A stretch of 64,000 nt of DNA from Qipengyuania seohaensis (GCF_002795865.1 NZ_CP024920.1:1337001-1401000); one strand, 5' to 3'; shown: positions 8,705 through 18,453, counted from the first letter of the stretch. Notes: generated by a model not told the origin, from the letters alone. Made by a program: numbers and translations.

Positions 8705-11479
8705 TTGACCGATCTTTCCCCCCTCTCCTTCGATACTCTGGCCGAAAGGCTGCGCGAACTGCATGCAAGGACGCAGGAGACGCCGCTGTTCAATCCGGTG
8801 TTCCAGCTTGCCCACGACCTTTCGCGCGAGCTCGAGGCGGGCGAGCTGTCGCTCGAGGACCTGGCGGCACTGATCGAGGAACTGGAAGGACAGGCGCTCG
8901 AAGTGAGGGCCGACCATTTGCGCGACCTGGTATCGCCCGACGCTGCGCCGCAGCGGCTCGACACCTTCTGCAAGGATGCCGACGATTTTGATGTTTTCGC
9001 AGCGCACTGGGCCCATCCGCAGCTGCATGTCGTCTTCACCGCGCATCCGACCTTCCTGCTCCCGCCCGGACAGACCGCCGCCGTCGCCAAGGCCGCCGGT
9101 GAAGGCGTGAAGGTGGGCCACCCCGATGGCCAACGTGCGCAGATCACACTCGATTACGAACACGGCGAGGCAATGTCCGCACTGGCTCACGCCCAGGAAG
9201 CCCGCGACCGGATCGTAACATCGCTCTATGCCTGCGCGGCCAAGAAGTGGCCCAAGCGCTGGCGCGAACTGCAGCCGCTGCCGTTCCACTTCGCCAGCTG
9301 GGTCGGCTACGACATGGACGGGCGCACGGACATCAAGTGGTACACCTCGATCCGCTTTCGCCTGTCCGAGAAGGCGGAGCGATTGGGCCGCTATGCCGAC
9401 CAGCTCGCTGCGATCGATTCCGACCATCCGCTGATTGCCACGCTGCGTGCTGCACAGGCCCACACGCTGCGCAGTGCCGAAGACTTCGCAGGCGACCTGA
9501 CCGACCCGAAAGACCTGTCCGAAGCCGCCAATCGCCTGACCGCCGACCATGACGACAAGCTCCTGTCGCTGACCCCGATCATCGAACAGCTCGAAAGCGA
9601 AGCTGCGGACGAAGCGACCGAGGAAGCGATCGCCTTCAAGACGCTGGCCGCGGCCATGCGCGCCGATGGACTGGGAATGGGCCACATCCACTTCCGCGTG
9701 AATGCCAAGCAGCTTCACAACGCCATCCGCACCCGCATCGAAAACGGCGAAGAGATGGACCTCGGCAGCCAGGGTGCTCTGGGCGCCCTGCGCGACCTGC
9801 TCGCCAAGGCCAAGCCGCTCTCGGCCAATTTCGCCTCCCTCGCGATCGAGAGTTCTACCGCTGTGCGCCAGTTTCTCGCCATGGCGCAAATCCTCAAGCA
9901 CGTGGACGCAGATGCGCCGATCCGCATGCTGGTCGCCGAATGCGAACAGCCCGCGACCGTGCTTTCGGCGCTCTATTTCGCACGCCTGTTCGGCATCGAG
10001 AACAAGGTCGATGTGTCGCCCCTGTTCGAGACCGAAAGCGCACTGGAACATGGCGGACGCTTCCTCGACGCCCTGCTCGCGGAGGAAGCCTATCGCGACT
10101 ACGCGCGCCTGCGCGGCAGGGTCGCGATCCAGACCGGTTTTTCAGATGCTGGCCGTTTCGTCGGGCAGATCCCAGCCAGCCTCGCGATCGAACGCCTGCA
10201 GGGCCGCCTTGCCGAAGCGATGGCCGCCAATGGCCTGACCGATGTCGCCGCGCTGGTCTTCAACACCCATGGCGAAGGCATGGGACGCGGCGCGCATCCG
10301 GCCAGCTTCAAGGACCGCCTCGAATGGCCGATGAGCCCCTGGGCGCGTCGCCGCTTTGCGCGCGCGAACATCCGGCTCGAGCCCGAGGCGAGCTTCCAGG
10401 GCGGTGACGGCTACCTGTTCTTCTCGACGCCCGAACTGGCACTGGCGACGCTCTCCGAAATTGCCGAGCGAGCGCCTGCGAAGGCCGACCTGGAAGCGCC
10501 GACGGATCCCTTCTATCGCCGGACCGACCTCAGCCTCGACTTCTACCGGGCAGTGAAGGATCACCAGCAGGAGCACCTGGAAAGCCGCACCTACAGCCGG
10601 GCAATCACTGCCTTCGGCCTGGGCCTGCTCAATTCGACCGGCAGCCGCGTGTCGCGCCGGCAGAGCGATCTTAACGCGGACCGCGAGATGAGCCTGCGGC
10701 AAATTCGCGCGATCCCGCACAACGCCATTCTCCAGCAATTGGGCTATCCGGTGAATATTATTGCCGGTGTCGGGAGCGCGGCCGAAAGCAATTACGAGGA
10801 TATTGCAGAGCTACTGCGCCAAAGCCCGCGCGGCCGGCAGATCATGCGCCTCGTGCGTGCATCCAATGCGCTGGCCAGCATCAAGACGGTGGCGGCCTAT
10901 GGAGAGCTCTTCAACTCCGCCTACTGGGCGAGCCGCCCCTATCGCGGGACGGAAGACCACCTCTCACGCGCCTGCGAGGCGTTGGCTGAATATCTCATCC
11001 AGGACGATCGCAACGGCGTGTTCCGGCGGCTTGCTTCCCGCCTCAGGGTCGACGCGTTAAAGCTCCATCGCCTGTTCGATCTGGTCCCGGACGAAGAACC
11101 GCATCCCGAACGCGAACACACGCGCCGCATGATCGGCGTGCTGCAGGCAGTGCGGCTTGCGCTGATGCAGCACATGTTCCTCAAGATCGTGTCTGTCCCG
11201 GTTTTCAGCCGCGCCAACGACATCAGCCGGACCGACGTGCTGGAAATGGTCTTCACCTTGCGCGTCGACGAGGCGCTGGCACAGCTGCGCCGCGCCTATC
11301 CGACCAGCTTTCCGCGCAAGACCGATTTCGCAATGGACGAAGGCGGCGAATACCCGCGCGGCACCGGCGAAGGGTATGACGCGATCAGGGCCAATTACAT
11401 CGATCCGATCGAAGACGCGCACAATTTATCGCTGCGTATCTCGACCGCGATCGCAAACCTGTTCGGCGCTCACGGATAA
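8705..11479 (+). CDS. Divergent phosphoenolpyruvate carboxylase-family protein
   Basis: A 924-residue protein with the overall plan of PEP carboxylase, which makes oxaloacetate from PEP and bicarbonate to refill the TCA cycle. By eye, VVFTAHPTFLL (His114) matches the catalytic VLTAHPTE segment. GFSDAGRFVG aligns with GYSDSNKD/GYSDSAKD, and NTHGEGMGRGAHP (His522, Arg528) with FHGRGGSIGRGG. TGSRVSRR and IRAIP match GSRPxKR and LRAIP. Several residues considered essential in E. coli PEPC appear changed: the Lys of SDSxKD, the first Arg after the active-site His, and the GGDRDGNP loop (here GYDMDGRTD). It may be a carboxylase with altered properties or a paralogue with another role. The start is TTG, supported by GGAG seven bases upstream; there is no nearby in-frame ATG. 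Confidence 0.8.
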   Translation: MTDLSPLSFDTLAERLRELHARTQETPLFNPVFQLAHDLSRELEAGELSLEDLAALIEELEGQALEVRADHLRDLVSPDAAPQRLDTFCKDADDFDVFAAHWAHPQLHVVFTAHPTFLLPPGQTAAVAKAAGEGVKVGHPDGQRAQITLDYEHGEAMSALAHAQEARDRIVTSLYACAAKKWPKRWRELQPLPFHFASWVGYDMDGRTDIKWYTSIRFRLSEKAERLGRYADQLAAIDSDHPLIATLRAAQAHTLRSAEDFAGDLTDPKDLSEAANRLTADHDDKLLSLTPIIEQLESEAADEATEEAIAFKTLAAAMRADGLGMGHIHFRVNAKQLHNAIRTRIENGEEMDLGSQGALGALRDLLAKAKPLSANFASLAIESSTAVRQFLAMAQILKHVDADAPIRMLVAECEQPATVLSALYFARLFGIENKVDVSPLFETESALEHGGRFLDALLAEEAYRDYARLRGRVAIQTGFSDAGRFVGQIPASLAIERLQGRLAEAMAANGLTDVAALVFNTHGEGMGRGAHPASFKDRLEWPMSPWARRRFARANIRLEPEASFQGGDGYLFFSTPELALATLSEIAERAPAKADLEAPTDPFYRRTDLSLDFYRAVKDHQQEHLESRTYSRAITAFGLGLLNSTGSRVSRRQSDLNADREMSLRQIRAIPHNAILQQLGYPVNIIAGVGSAAESNYEDIAELLRQSPRGRQIMRLVRASNALASIKTVAAYGELFNSAYWASRPYRGTEDHLSRACEALAEYLIQDDRNGVFRRLASRLRVDALKLHRLFDLVPDEEPHPEREHTRRMIGVLQAVRLALMQHMFLKIVSVPVFSRANDISRTDVLEMVFTLRVDEALAQLRRAYPTSFPRKTDFAMDEGGEYPRGTGEGYDAIRANYIDPIEDAHNLSLRISTAIANLFGAHG

Positions 11480-11482
11480 GGG

Positions 11483-13078
11483 TCAGGCAAGACCCCAGCG
11501 TTCAAGGGCGGGCGAGATGAAAACCTCGTCCCGCTCGCCCAGCAGGGCCTTGCGCGCCGCGCGGTAGGCATCGACGGCAGAGCCGTACTGGTCGCGGATG
11601 TCTGCCGCATCCATCTGCGCATCCTTGCCCCAGTGCATGGTGAAAGGGATGCCCGCCTTCTTGAGAAGGTATTGCAGCCGCCGCGCAGCCACATGCGCGT
11701 CGGTGCCGAGCAGAAAATTCTTCGGCAGCCCGTCGATATTGATGATGGCGTTGTCTTCGAATTTCAGGAAGCCCATCGCGGCTGGGCTCTTCTTCGCAAA
11801 GCGCACGGTATAGACGAAATCCTTGCTGAAGGTCCGGATGTTGTCCTCAATCCCCGAAGCCATTTCGCGCGCTATCCGCAAGGCTTCGGGCAATCGCTCC
11901 AGCGGCACTGCGAAGGCCGCATTGTAGACATCGACCCGCAATCCGAAGAGCCGGTGCGGCTCCCACTGCGCCGTCAGCTGAGACAACGTGCGCGGCACGT
12001 CGCGCTCGTCGCAGGCGTGCTCCTTGAAATCATCGAAGATCATGCCCGGCACATCGATCAGGTCGCGCAGGCGCGCCTCGATCATTTCAGGCGCGAGCGG
12101 GTTCTCGGTGATCTGCTTGACCCCTTTGGCGGCCTGCTCGCCCAGGGCTTCGAACGAGGTCCGGCTCACCGGGGCTGCATCGAGGGTGGGCTTGGTCGTC
12201 GTCTCGATGTCGAGCCAGATCGTCTCGAGCACCTCTTCGTCATCCGCCGCGAAGGGATCGAAGGTCAGCTCGTAATAATGCGGGGTTCGGCCCTGGGTGA
12301 TATCGCCCATCGCCTCGGAAAAGCGGCCTTGCGCGACCAGGTCGGCCCAGTCGGCGGGGAGCACGCGGGCGCGTTTCACCAGGCCGCGGTAGAATTCCTC
12401 CACCGCTTCGATGAGGTAGGCCGAAACGAAACCCATGCCGCCGAGATGGACGCGCGCGGCCGCAAAGTGAGCCGGATTGCCGGGGGTGGCAAAGCTCGCG
12501 ACCCAATCATCCTTCAGGACGGGCTTGTCCGGATCGCCGAGCCATACCGCTTCACCCTTGCCGGTCGAGACGACCATGCCCCTGACATGCGTCTCGCAGC
12601 CCGTTTCATCCAGTGTCGAGCCGTGCGATCCAGTGGCAACCATGCCCGCAACGCTCTGGCCCTTGTGCGATCCGGCAGTGCGCAGCGACAGGTCGCGGCC
12701 AGGTTTGCCGAGCCAGTCCATCAACCGATGTATCTTCGTCCCTCCGGTCACCAGGACATAGCGTTGGCGGTTCTCGACCCCGTCGAGGAAAGCCTCGTCG
12801 GGGACCGGCCAGACGCCTTCGTCGGCATCGGTCGTGACATGGCTGGATAGTCCGTGGAAGAGCTTGCTTTGCGACCAGCCGGACCCGGTCACACACAGCT
12901 CGCGGTCGCGCTTGGCCTCGTAGTCGATAAGACCGCCCATCGCGTCCCGTCGCTGCGCAAGAACCCCTGCAACGTCATCGGACGCGTCCTCGTGCACCTC
13001 GATCGTCCGCCGCATGAATTTGAAGATCGAACGGTGTTCGTTCACCCACGGACCGCCACGCTTGCGTTCGATGCGCAT
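11483..13078 (-). CDS. FAD-binding oxidoreductase of the sugar 1,4-lactone oxidase type
   Basis: A 531-residue flavoprotein of the VAO/PCMH superfamily. The FAD-binding domain carries YVLVTGGTKIHRLMDWL and the typical pyrophosphate loop TAGSHKGQSVAGMVATGSHG. The C-terminal half resembles D-arabinono-1,4-lactone or L-gulonolactone oxidases (MHWGKDAQMDAADIRDQYG near the end recalls their HWGK motif). The substrate is unknown; a sugar lactone or polyol is most likely. I took ATG 13078 rather than the TTG one codon upstream, with GGGGGAAC as ribosome binding site. It converges with the PEPC-like gene, with three bases between the two stops, and diverges from the patatin gene. No partner gene points to a pathway. 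Confidence 0.8.
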   Translation of the reverse strand: MRIERKRGGPWVNEHRSIFKFMRRTIEVHEDASDDVAGVLAQRRDAMGGLIDYEAKRDRELCVTGSGWSQSKLFHGLSSHVTTDADEGVWPVPDEAFLDGVENRQRYVLVTGGTKIHRLMDWLGKPGRDLSLRTAGSHKGQSVAGMVATGSHGSTLDETGCETHVRGMVVSTGKGEAVWLGDPDKPVLKDDWVASFATPGNPAHFAAARVHLGGMGFVSAYLIEAVEEFYRGLVKRARVLPADWADLVAQGRFSEAMGDITQGRTPHYYELTFDPFAADDEEVLETIWLDIETTTKPTLDAAPVSRTSFEALGEQAAKGVKQITENPLAPEMIEARLRDLIDVPGMIFDDFKEHACDERDVPRTLSQLTAQWEPHRLFGLRVDVYNAAFAVPLERLPEALRIAREMASGIEDNIRTFSKDFVYTVRFAKKSPAAMGFLKFEDNAIINIDGLPKNFLLGTDAHVAARRLQYLLKKAGIPFTMHWGKDAQMDAADIRDQYGSAVDAYRAARKALLGERDEVFISPALERWGLA

Positions 13079-13174
13079 CAATTGTTCCCCCGATGTCGTC
13101 GCTCTCCAATAGGCTTGGACGCGAAAACACTATAGGCAAAATCCGACTGGTGGCTGTCGAGGGGGCGAGCGACG

Positions 13175-14593
13175 ATGCTGGAAAACCTGTTTTACCTCGT
13201 GGTGGGCTTCTGCCTTCCGTTCCTGTTCTTCTTTATCGGACGCAAGCTGTTCAACTGGGGCCCGCACGAGGTTCCCTGCAGCCATTTCCACGATCATGTG
13301 CATGAGGCAGCGCCCAACCGGTTCATTCGCGACATCCAGCGCGATGCCCCTCCGCCGCACAGCCAGTCGGTTATCGCCAAGGCCGGGCATGGGCATCATG
13401 CCGGCCATAACAGCGACCCCTTGGGCGACGACCTCGAGAAGCTGGTCGAAGAGTGCGCCCTGCATGGTCACGACGAGCATGGCCGGAAGTTCGCGCGTGA
13501 CCCGGACGAGCCGCACAACGCGCCGGGCGCAAAGGTGCTGATGCTTTCGGGCGGAGGGCAGTGGGGGGCCTATGGCGCAGGCCTTTTCCGCACCATGCAC
13601 GATGCCAGTGGCCGCGACCTGGCGATGCGGGACGTGAAGATCATCACCGGCATTTCCACCGGATCGCTGCAGACCCTGCTGCTCATGGTGGCGCTGGACG
13701 AGACCCAGCCGGTGCAGATCCGGCGTTATGCGATGGACCGGCTGGAATGGGGATATTCGCCGCGCACCGAGCGTGAGGTGGTGCGCAACACCGGCCTTGA
13801 AATGCTGCCCTTGCGCGGCGCGCAGGCGGGCACCGCGCCGCTACGCAAGCGCATTCGCAACGCCATCTTCGAAAACGGCGACGCCACGCTTCTCGACGCG
13901 CTGCGTCAATCGAATATCGCCGGCTATATCGGTTTCGTCGAGGCGAACTGCGGCCTGTTCCATTATGTCGATGTGCGCGGCCTCGTGCGCGACGAGCCCG
14001 ACAACGAGAAAGCCGTCGATGCCCTGTGTGCGGCGGCCATGGCCTCTTCCGCAATGCCGGTGTTCCACCAGCAAATGCGCGTTACAGGGTCGAGCAAGGG
14101 ATCGCGCGCGCTATATGATGGCGGCGTCAGGCGCTCGGTCTTTTTCGAGAAGTCGATGGAGCGGATGCACCAGAGCGTGTGCCGCCACGCCGGCCTGCCG
14201 GAGGACGAGCATCCGACCGGGGCCGAGCGGCGTGCCGTCACGCCTGCCTTTTTCGTGGTGCGCAACGGCCCTACTACCCGCATTGCCGATCCGGGCCTCG
14301 ATACCAAGGACGGACCGATCCTCAACGGGAAGCGCGGATACGACCTGTTGGTCAACGAAAGCGAAGTGGGTGCCATTGCAGGTTTGCGCCTGCTCAATCC
14401 CTATGGCGATATACACCTCACCACCGCCGACCAATGGGACACGTTCGATTGCCAGTGCGCAGAAGCGGATTGTTCGAAGGGTGATGAGATGTTCAAGCCC
14501 GGTTTCATGGCCTGCCTGCGTGACCTTGGACGCCACAAGGTCGAGCGCGAAGGCGGCGCCTGGTGGGAAATGAGCCCGATCGACAATCGTTGA
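13175..14593 (+). CDS. Patatin-like phospholipase, membrane-anchored
   Basis: A 472-residue serine lipase or phospholipase of the patatin family. Residues about 4-22 form one hydrophobic segment, a probable membrane anchor. A His-rich linker follows (HFHDHVHEAAP, later AGHGHHAGHN; roughly 36-90). The catalytic domain begins with the oxyanion loop LMLSGGGQWGAYGAG. The nucleophile elbow is ITGISTGS (GxSxG) and the dyad Asp is in ALYDGGVRRSV. Patatins hydrolyse acyl esters of phospholipids or neutral lipids; the substrate here is not predictable. The ATG is preceded by GGGGGCGAG. It stands alone between a divergent flavoprotein gene and the receiver-domain gene. Confidence 0.85.
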   Translation: MLENLFYLVVGFCLPFLFFFIGRKLFNWGPHEVPCSHFHDHVHEAAPNRFIRDIQRDAPPPHSQSVIAKAGHGHHAGHNSDPLGDDLEKLVEECALHGHDEHGRKFARDPDEPHNAPGAKVLMLSGGGQWGAYGAGLFRTMHDASGRDLAMRDVKIITGISTGSLQTLLLMVALDETQPVQIRRYAMDRLEWGYSPRTEREVVRNTGLEMLPLRGAQAGTAPLRKRIRNAIFENGDATLLDALRQSNIAGYIGFVEANCGLFHYVDVRGLVRDEPDNEKAVDALCAAAMASSAMPVFHQQMRVTGSSKGSRALYDGGVRRSVFFEKSMERMHQSVCRHAGLPEDEHPTGAERRAVTPAFFVVRNGPTTRIADPGLDTKDGPILNGKRGYDLLVNESEVGAIAGLRLLNPYGDIHLTTADQWDTFDCQCAEADCSKGDEMFKPGFMACLRDLGRHKVEREGGAWWEMSPIDNR

Positions 14594-14681
14594 AACCGTC
14601 CCCCGACGAAACAAATGACACAATTCGCGAAACCTTTTGGCCCCAGGGGTATTTTCAGCCTTCAAAAGGGGAATGAATTTC

Positions 14682-15059
14682 GTGTCGCTATCCAGCAGGA
14701 TCCTTATCGTCGATGACGAGGCGTTGATCGCTTTCGATTTCGAGATGACGCTTGTCGATGCCGGCTACGATGTTCTCGGGCCAGCAACCTCGCTCGACGA
14801 GGCGCTCGCCATGGTCAGCGAAGAGACGCCGCGCGCCGCGGTGCTCGACATCGATCTCAACGCCCGTCCGGTATGGCCTTTGGCGCGCAAATTGCGCGAA
14901 GCGGGCACCCACATCGTCTTCGTCAGCGCGAACCTGCGTCACGAGGAATTGGCAGGCGAGTTCAGGAATGAACCCCAGCTCGACAAGCCGGTTTGCGAAA
15001 GTGACCTCTTGAAGGCTCTCAAGCTGGGCTTGAAGGAGCAGGCGACGCATTGTCTGTGA
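14682..15059 (+). CDS. CheY-like single-domain response regulator
   Basis: A stand-alone receiver domain of about 126 residues with no output domain. It shows the acidic pocket ILIVDDEAL, the phospho-acceptor Asp in AVLDIDLN, the Ser of IVFVSAN and the Lys of LDKP. Such proteins usually relay phosphate from a histidine kinase or act by protein contact. I chose GTG 14682 because AAGGGGA lies about nine bases upstream. ATG 14673 is also in frame, but the same ribosome site would abut it with no spacing. The gene converges with the HWE kinase and their coding tails overlap by 41 bases, which makes this receiver the obvious candidate partner. Confidence 0.85.
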   Translation: MSLSSRILIVDDEALIAFDFEMTLVDAGYDVLGPATSLDEALAMVSEETPRAAVLDIDLNARPVWPLARKLREAGTHIVFVSANLRHEELAGEFRNEPQLDKPVCESDLLKALKLGLKEQATHCL

Positions 15060-18000
15060 GCGGGAAGACCAAGCGGCGAGTATAGCCGTTTTCTGCCTTC
15101 TCGCCCTCCACCCTGCCGGACAATTGCCGGGCTGTGACCTCCAGCAGACGGGTTCCGAAACCCTTTCCGTTCCCGTCTTCCCCCGTACTTCCGCTTTCGA
15201 TCCAGTCGAGGCGCAGGTCGTTGCCGTCGAAGTCCCAATTGACGGTCACGGATCCATTTTCATCGCCCAGCGCGCCGTACTTCGATGCATTGGTGGCCCA
15301 TTCGTGAAGAATTAGCGCCACCGATGTCAGCTTGGCATTCGGCACTTCCACCTCCGGCCCATCGAACTTGAGCTTCTGGTTCTCATGCGCCGGGGCCAGC
15401 ACCGTGTCGAGCAACTCGCGCAAGTGAACCGAACCGCCATCCGCATGGCGCGTGGTCAAAGCGTGGGATCGTCCAAGGGCGTGGATGCGATTGCGCAGGT
15501 CTTCCGCGAAATCGTCGAGATTGTCGGCCTCGCGCCGCGAAATGGCGACCATGGCGGCAATTACCGCGAACAGGTTCTTCACGCGGTGGTTCATTTCGCG
15601 CAGCATGATCTCGCGCTCGGCAAGCATCTCGCGCTCGGAGGTGATGTCGTACGTAACCCCGATGAACTTGGCACCCTCGCTGCTCATGATACGACGGCCG
15701 AGACCGTGCAGCCACCTTGTGCCGCCATTCTCGAGCGGCAAGCAGAAGACCTCGTCGAAGTCCTTTCCGCCATCCATCGCCAAACGCAGCGCGGTGTTGA
15801 CGCTGTCACGATCCGGCCCTGGTAGTTTGGCGAGGATCGGTTCCATGGTGTCGCCTTCGTCGTCGCCCAATTCAAGCAGGCGCCGCTCCGTCTTGTCGAG
15901 CACTGTGCGATCGGTCCCCGGCTCGTATTCCCAGACCCCGATCTTGGCGACTTCCAGCGCCAGGCGTAGCCGTTCGCGTTCTTCGCGCAGGTCGCGCTCC
16001 ATCGCCAGCGCGTCGGTCACGTCCGTGAAGACGATCGTTGCGCCGTCGATCTCGCCGTCCATCTGGCGATAGGGGATCACGCGTCCGATATAATCACGCG
16101 AACCGTCCGAGAGCGATGTGTGGTAATCTTCCGAGCGCCCCTGCGTCGCAGCCGCCTTGGCCATGCGCAGATAGCTCTGGTCTTTCAATTGCGAAGGCAG
16201 AACGTCGAGCTGGCGACCGATATCGCGTTCGTTGATCGGAAAGATTTGCGTGGCCGCCTCGGTGAAGCTGCGCAGGTTGAGATCGCCATCGACGACCAAC
16301 ACCATCAGCTCGGTCGTAGCGAAGAAGTTCTTCAGATCGGCATTGGCGACCGTCACCTGGTCGACCTTGGTCTTCAGTTCGTCATTGACCGTCGTGAGCT
16401 CCTCGTTGGTCGACTGGAGCTCCTCGTTCATCGACATCATTTCTTCGTTGCTGCTCTTGAGCTCCTCGTTGGTCGTTTCGAGCTCCTCCACCGTGGACCG
16501 CAGCCGGTGACGCGTGTTCTGCAGCTCTTCCTCGAGGAACTGCAGCTGGCCGTCGCCGATTTCGAAGTCCGCGAAATCGTCTTCATCGAACGGACGTAAT
16601 GCTCCCGTTTCACGAATGACGATGAGATAGCCGCCCGGACCGATCGGTTCGCATAGTACCGAGGAGTTTATCCGGCCGAATTCGGTGGTGATTTCCTGAT
16701 CCCGCACAATCAGGCGGGCTTGTCCCTCGACCACCTTGCGCAATAGCGGGCCGATGACCTCGCGCAGCCCCGGGCGCGCCAATGTCGGAACGTGTACCGT
16801 CCGCTCGAGCCGGTCCGGGAATTCCAGGTACCGGCCGGCGGCACCCCATTTTTGCAGCAGAGCCCCTTCCTGGTCCACCAGGAAGCTGACGGGCGAGTAC
16901 TTTTCCGCAAGACGACGCAGCGCCGCCACCTCGGTCGAACCGGAAGATCGCTGGTCCGACGGGGCATCGCTGCGCTCCCGCCTGCGGACGTAAGTCGGCG
17001 CATTCGTTCTGGCGAGTTGCAAATTGTAATTGCTCTTCACGTTCCGGCGCTTGAAAATGCGCGCACTCTGGTCGAGCGTCTCGAACAGATCTTCGAACCG
17101 TCCGATGCCTTCGGAAGTGCCGAGGAAAAGGAACCCGCTGTCGCGCAGCGCGAAGTGGAACAGCGGCAGGACGATCTTCTGCAGATCCTCGTCGAAATAG
17201 ATCAGCAGGTTTCTGCATGAAACGAGGTCGATCTTGGAGAACGGCGGGTCGCGCACCACGTTGTGCAGGCTGAAGCGCACCATGTCCCTGATCTGGGGGA
17301 CCATCGAGAACGTGTCGGTCCCGCCAATTACGTAGTGATGCTGGAATTCCGCAGGAATGTCGGGCAGCGCGGAAACCGGGTAGGTCGCACTGCGCGCGAT
17401 ATCGAGCATCTTGTCGTCGATGTCGGTTGCGAAGATCTGGACGTAGGGCCGCTTATCCTCGCGGCGCATCGATTCCGCGAACAGCATTGCGATCGTGTAG
17501 GCTTCCTCACCGCTCGAACAGCCGGGCACCCAGACGCGCACTTCCTGCCTGTCACGGGCGTTGCGAACGATTGAGTCGATGACCTCTTTGTGAAGTGTCC
17601 TGAAATCGTCCCCATCGCGGAAAAACTGTGTGACGTTGATGAGGAGGTCCTGGAACAGAGCCCGGCATTCGTCGCCATCCGATCGGATGCGCCTCACGTA
17701 TCGACCGGCATCCTCGATCGAGAGCACCTGCATCCTTCGGGCAACGCGTCGCACCAGCGTCGAACGCTTGTACCGGGAAAAGTCATGTCCGACCGTCTCG
17801 CGCAGGACTTCGCACAATTCGTCGATGCGGTCGGCAACCTCGCGAGCCTCATCCTCGACTTTCTCGGACGGTCCACGCTCGAAAAAATCGCTGACGACGT
17901 CGATGATGTCTGCAGGCTTCGCGATGACGTCCACCAGCCCGGTAGCGATCGCGGAAACGGGCATGCCGTCATAGCGCGCGGTTTCCGGATCCTGGGCTAC

Positions 18001-18453
18001 TGCGAGACCGCCCATTTCCTTGATGGCCCGCAATCCCCGGCTTCCGTCTGCCCCGGTACCGGAAAGAATGACACATGCAGCGAGGTGATTGCGATCATTC
18101 GCCACGCTGTCGAAAAAATCGTCGATCGGCCGACGCTGGCCGCGCGGGTCGGAAAATTCGGTGAGTTCGAGAACGCCGTCTGTCACCGCCAGACCATGCG
18201 CGGGCGGGATCACATAGATATGGTCCGCCTTCAGGACCTCTCCGCCTTCCGCCTGGGTGACCTTCATCGAGGTATATCGCTCGATCAGCTGCGCCATGAG
18301 CGATTCATGGGTAGGATCGAGATGCTGGATAATCACGAAGGCGAGGCCGGTTTCATCGTCTCGTGCGCCGAAAACCTCGCGCAGAGCCTCCAGTCCCCCC
18401 GCCGAAGCCCCGATGGCCACGACGGGCACGCCCTTTTCCAAACCCTCGCTCAC
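15019..18453 (-). CDS. CheB-CheR-PAS-HWE hybrid sensor histidine kinase
   Basis: A 1144-residue signalling protein. A CheB methylesterase domain (about 1-190) has its triad visible as Ser17 in GASAGG, His44 in IQHLDP and Asp136 in GTGADGSRG. A CheR methyltransferase domain follows (about 200-480; SAM motif VWVPGCSSGEEAYTIA). A coiled coil near 640-720 carries the repeated TNEEL/SNEEM pattern, then two PAS domains. The HWE-type kinase has the phospho-acceptor His956 in REMNHRVKN, the N-box HEWATNASKYGAL and the diagnostic WIE. CheB-CheR-PAS fusions are known; their methylation targets are mostly unknown, and no chemoreceptor gene is nearby. The start is GTG, overlapping the LOV gene stop (GTGA), so sensor and kinase should be made together. 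Confidence 0.92.
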   Translation of the reverse strand: MSEGLEKGVPVVAIGASAGGLEALREVFGARDDETGLAFVIIQHLDPTHESLMAQLIERYTSMKVTQAEGGEVLKADHIYVIPPAHGLAVTDGVLELTEFSDPRGQRRPIDDFFDSVANDRNHLAACVILSGTGADGSRGLRAIKEMGGLAVAQDPETARYDGMPVSAIATGLVDVIAKPADIIDVVSDFFERGPSEKVEDEAREVADRIDELCEVLRETVGHDFSRYKRSTLVRRVARRMQVLSIEDAGRYVRRIRSDGDECRALFQDLLINVTQFFRDGDDFRTLHKEVIDSIVRNARDRQEVRVWVPGCSSGEEAYTIAMLFAESMRREDKRPYVQIFATDIDDKMLDIARSATYPVSALPDIPAEFQHHYVIGGTDTFSMVPQIRDMVRFSLHNVVRDPPFSKIDLVSCRNLLIYFDEDLQKIVLPLFHFALRDSGFLFLGTSEGIGRFEDLFETLDQSARIFKRRNVKSNYNLQLARTNAPTYVRRRERSDAPSDQRSSGSTEVAALRRLAEKYSPVSFLVDQEGALLQKWGAAGRYLEFPDRLERTVHVPTLARPGLREVIGPLLRKVVEGQARLIVRDQEITTEFGRINSSVLCEPIGPGGYLIVIRETGALRPFDEDDFADFEIGDGQLQFLEEELQNTRHRLRSTVEELETTNEELKSSNEEMMSMNEELQSTNEELTTVNDELKTKVDQVTVANADLKNFFATTELMVLVVDGDLNLRSFTEAATQIFPINERDIGRQLDVLPSQLKDQSYLRMAKAAATQGRSEDYHTSLSDGSRDYIGRVIPYRQMDGEIDGATIVFTDVTDALAMERDLREERERLRLALEVAKIGVWEYEPGTDRTVLDKTERRLLELGDDEGDTMEPILAKLPGPDRDSVNTALRLAMDGGKDFDEVFCLPLENGGTRWLHGLGRRIMSSEGAKFIGVTYDITSEREMLAEREIMLREMNHRVKNLFAVIAAMVAISRREADNLDDFAEDLRNRIHALGRSHALTTRHADGGSVHLRELLDTVLAPAHENQKLKFDGPEVEVPNAKLTSVALILHEWATNASKYGALGDENGSVTVNWDFDGNDLRLDWIESGSTGEDGNGKGFGTRLLEVTARQLSGRVEGEKAENGYTRRLVFPLTDNASPAPSSPA

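Noticed and set aside
8651..10051. A 466-codon minus-strand frame opposite the PEPC-like gene.
   Set aside because: The plus strand reads a continuous PEPC-family protein; the antisense frame is composition-driven.
15019..18453. Part of a chemotaxis operon, because of CheB and CheR domains.
   Set aside because: No CheA, CheW or receptor gene is near, and the domains are fused to PAS and HWE kinase modules, so it is a hybrid signalling kinase.
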